DNA of 64,000 bases from Peromyscus leucopus (taxonomy: Eukaryota; Chordata; Mammalia; Rodentia; Cricetidae): contig NC_051069.1 in assembly GCF_004664715.2 (NCBI RefSeq), positions 69,710,647 to 69,774,646 of the forward strand, read 5' to 3'. This document shows positions 59,999 to 64,000 of this stretch, in pieces (positions within the stretch are counted from its first letter, which is position 1; each line of letters starts with the position of its first letter). The notes under the pieces were generated by a model that was given only the letters and a program-made list of their open reading frames with translations, did not search any database and was not told where the DNA came from. Both the position numbers and the translations under genes were made by a program.

Positions 59999-60995
59999 CC
60001 CTATTTTCTCTTTTTTCCTTTTATTTTATTTTACAATACCATTCAGTTCTACATATCAGCCACAGATTCCCTTGTTCTCCCCCCTCCCCTTTCCCCCAGC
60101 TGACCCCCCATTACCACCTCTTCCAGGGCAAAGCCTTCCCCAAGGACTGAGATCAACCTGGTAGACTCAGTCCAGGCAGGTCCAGTCCCCTCCTCCCAGA
60201 CTGAGCCAAGCGTCCCTGCATAAGCCCCAGGTTTCAAACAGCCAACTCATGCAATGAGCACAGGACCTGGTACCACAGCCTAGATGCCTCCCAAACAGAT
60301 CAAGCCAATCAACTGTCTCACCTATTCAGAGGGCTTGATCCAGTTGGGGGCCCCTCAGCCTTTGGTTCATAGTTCATGTGTTTCCATTCGTTTGGTTATT
60401 TGTCCCTGTGCTTTATCCAACCTTGGTCTCAACAATTCTCGCTCATATAAAGCCTCCTCTTTCTTGCTAATTAGACTCCCGGAGCTCCACCCGGGGCCTA
60501 GCTGTGGATCTCTGCATCCAGATCCCTCAGTCGTTGGATGGGGTTTCTGGCACAACTATTAGGGTGTTTGGCCCTAATAATCCAATCCCATCACCAGAGT
60601 AGGTCAGTTCAGGCTGTCTCTCAACCATTGCCAGCAGTCTATTGTGGTGTATCTTTGTGGGTTTCTATGGGCTTCTCTAGCACTTTGTTTCATCCTATTC
60701 TCATGTGGTCTTCATTTACCATGGTCTCCTATTCCTTGTTCTCCCTCTCTGTTCTTGATCTAGCTGGGATCTCCTGCTCCCCCAAGCTCTCTTTCCCTTG
60801 ACCCTCACCCTTCATTATCCCCACTCATGTCCATGCTGTTCATGTAGATCCCATCCATTTCTCCGTCATTGGGTGATCCCCGTGTCTTTCTTGGGGTCCT
60901 GTTTTCCAGGTAGCCTCCCTGGTGATGTGAGTAGCAGTCCAGTCATCCTTGTTCCACATCTAGTATCCTCCTATGAGTGAGTACATACCATGTTT
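59999..60995 (-). mobile_element. L1 3' end (cricetid type), antisense, probable TSD
   Basis: Starts with a T-rich tail, then 'ttacaataccattcagttct', the C-rich complement of the polypurine stretch (60076-60110), 'ggtccagtcccctcctccca', 'cacctattcagagggcttga', 'ttgatctagctgggatctcc', and ends in ORF2-side sequence 'ctatgagtgagtacatacca'. The 9-bp 'gtctttatt' lies on both sides (59990-59998 and 60996-61004). Longer than its inverted relative at 24878-25462. Confidence 0.88.
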
Positions 60996-61004
60996 GTCTT
61001 TATT

Positions 61005-61113
61005 ACTTTCTCAAAAAAATTTCAAGAATGTGATAACATTATTGTCAACTATAGTCATCAGACATTAGATTTCCATGACTAATTCATTCTGCCTAGCTAA
61101 GACTTTATATCCT
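61005..61113. other. Short single-copy interval
   Basis: No feature recognised. Confidence 0.35.
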
Positions 61114-61279
61114 TGTGGTAGTTTGAATAAGAGTGGCCTCCACAGGCACATATATTGAGTGCTTTGTCAGCAGGGAGTAGAACTGTCTGAATGGATTATA
61201 AGGATTAGGAGGTGTGACCTTGTTGGAGGAAGTGTATCACTGAGGGTAGGCTCTGAAGTTTCAAAAGCCATACTAGGAC

Positions 61280-61355
<76 letters not shown>

Positions 61356-61551
61356 TTCTCTCCCCCTCTTTGCTTACAGATCTAGATGTAGCCCTCAGCT
61401 ACTTCTCCAGCACCATACATGCTGCCCTGCTCCCTGCCATGATGATAATGGACTAAACCTCTGAAACTGTAAGAAATCCAATTAAATTATTTTTTATAAG
61501 GTTGCCTTAGTAATAGTGTCTCTTCACAGCAATAGGACAGTGACTAAGACA
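61114..61551 (+). mobile_element. Solo MaLR-like LTR, sense, with perfect 5-bp TSD
   Basis: Flanked by 'atcct' at 61109-61113 and 61552-61556. Opens 'tgtggtagtttgaataagag' and ends 'ggacagtgactaagaca', with 'aggaggtgtgaccttgttgg', 'ccatgatgataatggactaa' and 'aaatccaattaaattatttt' inside. The 438-bp length includes a 71-bp TC microsatellite. No internal region. Same family as 3455-3777. Confidence 0.9.
61282..61352. repeat. (TC)n microsatellite inside an LTR
   Basis: About 35 perfect TC units, located where the related LTR has a short TCTC-like stretch after 'cccagtgtctcag'. Confidence 0.97.
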
Positions 61552-61556
61552 ATCCT

Positions 61557-62132
61557 TTAGCCATGTCTCCTGATATGAACACATAGAACTCCCTACATGA
61601 TTGGGAGACAGCAAAGCCTTAGGGGGCAGAACTCAAGCTGATTATATCTTTGAAGCTCCAATAGAATGTTCAAGGTAAATTAGATATTTGTGGACAGACA
61701 ATAACTTGTCTTTATAGACTTTTGTGTATGTACTAGGGACTTCTGGAGGAAATCACCTGTGGAGTTTAAGTGGCTTTTGAAGCTTTTCTGACTGAAGGAC
61801 TCTATCCTAACTATAAGATAAGGTCCAAAAGGAATGATAATAAACTCAAAACTGTCCAGTTAACAAAACTGCAGCCATATTTGGGCATTTTAGTCAGGTA
61901 TGGGAAGTCAGAGATGAATATCCACCAATGAGTTGTCACCTGGGGTTCTGTGAAGAGGAGATATGGGAACCAGGAATGGAGGCCAAAATTTCAGTTGATG
62001 TATCATTCCAAGTGGTCATGGAAGAATAAGTAGGAGGTTTTATGAAAAAATATGCTATTTCTCTTGCAATACCAACTTTTATGGTTACTATTATTGTCAT
62101 ATATCTGGTATTACTACTATTTTATACCTAGC
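61557..62132. other. Unassigned sequence between two LTRs
   Basis: Could be single-copy or old retroviral internal sequence; no protein similarity recognised in any frame. Confidence 0.35.
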
Positions 62133-62504
62133 TGTGGTTCTTATGTACCTTCACCCCTAAAGTTCACACATTGGAAGTTAAATTCTTACTACATCCAATA
62201 TTGAGAGATAGAGTCTCTGGAAGATAGTTGAATTATGAATCAACATGACTATCAGATGACTGGATCAGTCATTTGAGGAGCTGGTTCTTTATCTAGGGAA
62301 TCTGACCCCTCCCACCCTTCCAGTATATGGCCTCATACCCTTCTGCCTTCTGGCATGAAATGATGTAGCAAAAATGTCTTCCTAACACAGGTTTTCCAAG
62401 CTTGGACTTTGCACATCAAATACATAAGAAACCAGTTCCCATTCTTTATAAATCACAAGTCTTAGCTTGATGTTCAATTACAACAGTACAGACTGACTTG
62501 GACA
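62133..62504 (+). mobile_element. Old MaLR-type LTR, sense
   Basis: 'tgtggttcttatgtaccttc', 'ggtcagtcatttgaggag'-like centre, 'gcctcatacccttctgcctt', 'agaaaccagttcccattctt' and 'tataaatcacaagtctt', with the end 'actgacttggaca', follow MLT/MST LTR order. Divergence is high and no duplication was found. Confidence 0.6.
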
Positions 62505-63687
62505 GTTTTCTTAGATTTTCCTCGGACCTGAGCCCCATAGCACCCATATTTGAGCTGTTTTAAATGTGTTTCATTTTATTTATTTTTTTTGTCCACCCAA
62601 GGCTGAGCACCAGATGTGATTATCTGTTCTTATCTTAACATGGGACTATTGTTCATTCTCTCTTAAAATAGTTGTTGTTTAAACCATTTCTGATGATTTA
62701 TTAATCAGGAAGTCGGGAATGTGGATGACCCTCTTAAGCCTCCCCATCTACTAGTGGGCCTGTGGTAGAAGTTCCCCTTGAATTTATGTCCTCTACCCTT
62801 ATTTTCTGAAAGGTCATTTTCCCAGATCCCTGCACTAAAGTAGTGACCATGGGAACCTTGTCAGCAAAAGTAGAAATTGCAGTTTCATGGGATGACTTAG
62901 GTGCCTTTGTTTTTGTTCTTTTCCCACACAGGAAATTTAGGGGAGCCACTGACCAAATTAACTCTCCAAGACAGCTGTTAGACTAGTCTCAAAAATGGTT
63001 CTGAATCAATTGGAGCAATGTTTTTATCTTACTTTCAGAAGAGTTCAGAACTTCCATGGTGATTTGTACTCTTGAAATTCATGGTTATTGACTGTGGCCA
63101 ATTATACTAAGTGTCTGATATCACATACAGAGAAAGAAATAATTGTAGAATTCTTTTCTGAGGAGGGATCTATAATTCAGTCTCTTAGGACTGATGCTGG
63201 AAAACATCCAGTATCCTCTAACACTTTTAAAAAGGAGGTTATAGTCATTGGAACCTTTTATTGTATTGACCCACTTTCAGAATAAACTTGAGAAAACTTA
63301 TTTTTCTCTACCCAAGGAATAGGCTAAAAAATTCTTTATGCTTTGACATTGTTACACTCTTCCATTTATGTAAGTTCTTCCCCACTTGTTTTATTGTATT
63401 TTGTTTTATCCTTCCTAGTACAATGAGATCTTCCTGAAGGATGAATTATTTTTATATTGTTTTACTATTGTGTTTCTAGCATTTAGCAAAGTCCCAATAA
63501 AAATACAGTCAGGACACATTTATTGAATAAATTAATGACTTAGGCAGCATGTTAGTTTCTTAGATTTACACTAGCTCGACATGTCTAGAGGGAAAGAGGG
63601 ACAGGTCCACCTTATTCACTGTAGGGAAGGGAAAAATCTCTTTGGAGGGAACAGAGTCAAGGAAAAAAAAAACATTAATATGTACTC
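62505..63687. other. Unassigned sequence, nothing recognised
   Basis: About 1.2 kb. Short ORFs (62734-62949 minus, 63088-63285 plus) show no known motif. Confidence 0.4.
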
Positions 63688-64000
63688 TGTGGTAGTTAAT
63701 TATATGTTGCCAGCAGTAAAATACCACAGCATGGATAAATTTTAATGGAAAGAAGTTCATTTTGGTTTGTGGTTCTAGAGGTCAAGGTTGGGGGTTACAG
63801 AAGGCAATGGATACCTTCCTGTCAGCCTCCAGAGTAGATGTAAGTCATCACAGACATCTGCATGAATGTATGTCTCTTCTCATTTCCCCTCTTTTTTTTA
63901 TATATTGACTTCTCCTAATGAGGAGTCAATCTTGGGGGCTCTGACCTAACTGTCTTGTATAATCATGTCCCAGAGGCCTTAACCTTAAATGCCAGAACCG
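63688..64000 (-). mobile_element. MaLR-type LTR, antisense, cut by the window end
   Basis: 'tgtggtagttaattatatgt', 'aagttcattttggtttgtgg', 'ggttctagaggtcaaggttg', 'gactttctcctaatgagg'-like segment and 'cagaggccttaaccttaaat' follow antisense MLT/MST order. The remainder lies beyond the window. Confidence 0.65.

Noticed and set aside
60284..60562. 92-codon plus-strand ORF matching the one at 24.7-25.1 kb
   Set aside because: It is part of the antisense L1 3'UTR; repetition of the ORF reflects the repeat, not selection.

Overview
The window reads as a gene-free stretch of nuclear DNA from a muroid rodent, most likely a cricetid (deer mouse, vole or hamster group). The organism call rests on the repeats. 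B1, B2/B3, B4 and ID-type SINEs are all present, and there are no primate Alu elements. The youngest B1 copies (34.6 and 35.6 kb) carry an 'aaaggcgcaaagctacacag'-type right half that I associate with cricetids rather than Mus. There are L1 3' ends with polypurine 3'UTRs, and a class II (ERVK/mys-like) LTR at 11.1 kb. I found no convincing protein-coding exon, tRNA, rRNA or other RNA gene. The open reading frames are short and fall in microsatellites, L1 antisense strands or unremarkable intergenic sequence.

Layout. 0-11 kb: mostly single-copy sequence with an old B3 SINE, one MaLR-type LTR (3.5 kb), a 318-bp CTTT/CTTC tract (7.0 kb), scattered B1/B2/B4 SINEs, and a short decayed coding remnant resembling the N-terminus of a Tigger/CENP-B-like transposase (10.1 kb). 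11-15 kb: a solo LTR with a 6-bp target-site duplication, then single-copy DNA with facing TG and CA microsatellites. 15.4-21.4 kb: a repeat cluster (four B2/B1 SINEs, three L1 fragments, a MIR, and a URR1-like hAT element with a perfect 8-bp target-site duplication). 21.4-24.9 kb: single-copy sequence with a 27-bp minisatellite. 24.9-26.8 kb: three L1 3' ends, two of them tail to tail. 26.8-36 kb: mainly single-copy DNA with B1/B2/ID/MIR insertions, including three B1 copies that still have 16-17 bp target-site duplications. 36-41 kb: six L1 fragments. 41.5-46 kb: an LTR with an expanded T/GT tract, a hAT fossil, and a 204-bp segment present twice exactly 1,000 bp apart. 46-53 kb: mostly featureless. 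53.4-58.8 kb: a 3.4-kb antisense L1 ORF2 with nested B1 and hAT insertions, a truncated LTR, and a CpG-rich retroelement-like block that I could not classify. 59.4-64 kb: four LTRs and an antisense L1 3' end.

No genes work together here. The biology on show is retrotransposon accumulation, nesting and decay, and microsatellites growing from fixed seed positions inside repeats (B1 5' ends and LTR edges). I found no undescribed system that I can defend. The items most worth a second look are the unclassified CpG-rich block at 57.1-58.8 kb, the 1,000-bp-offset duplication at 44-45 kb, the recurrent trinucleotide growth at B1 5' ends, and the transposase remnant at 10.1 kb. Family names are given from memory of consensus sequences; no database search was possible.
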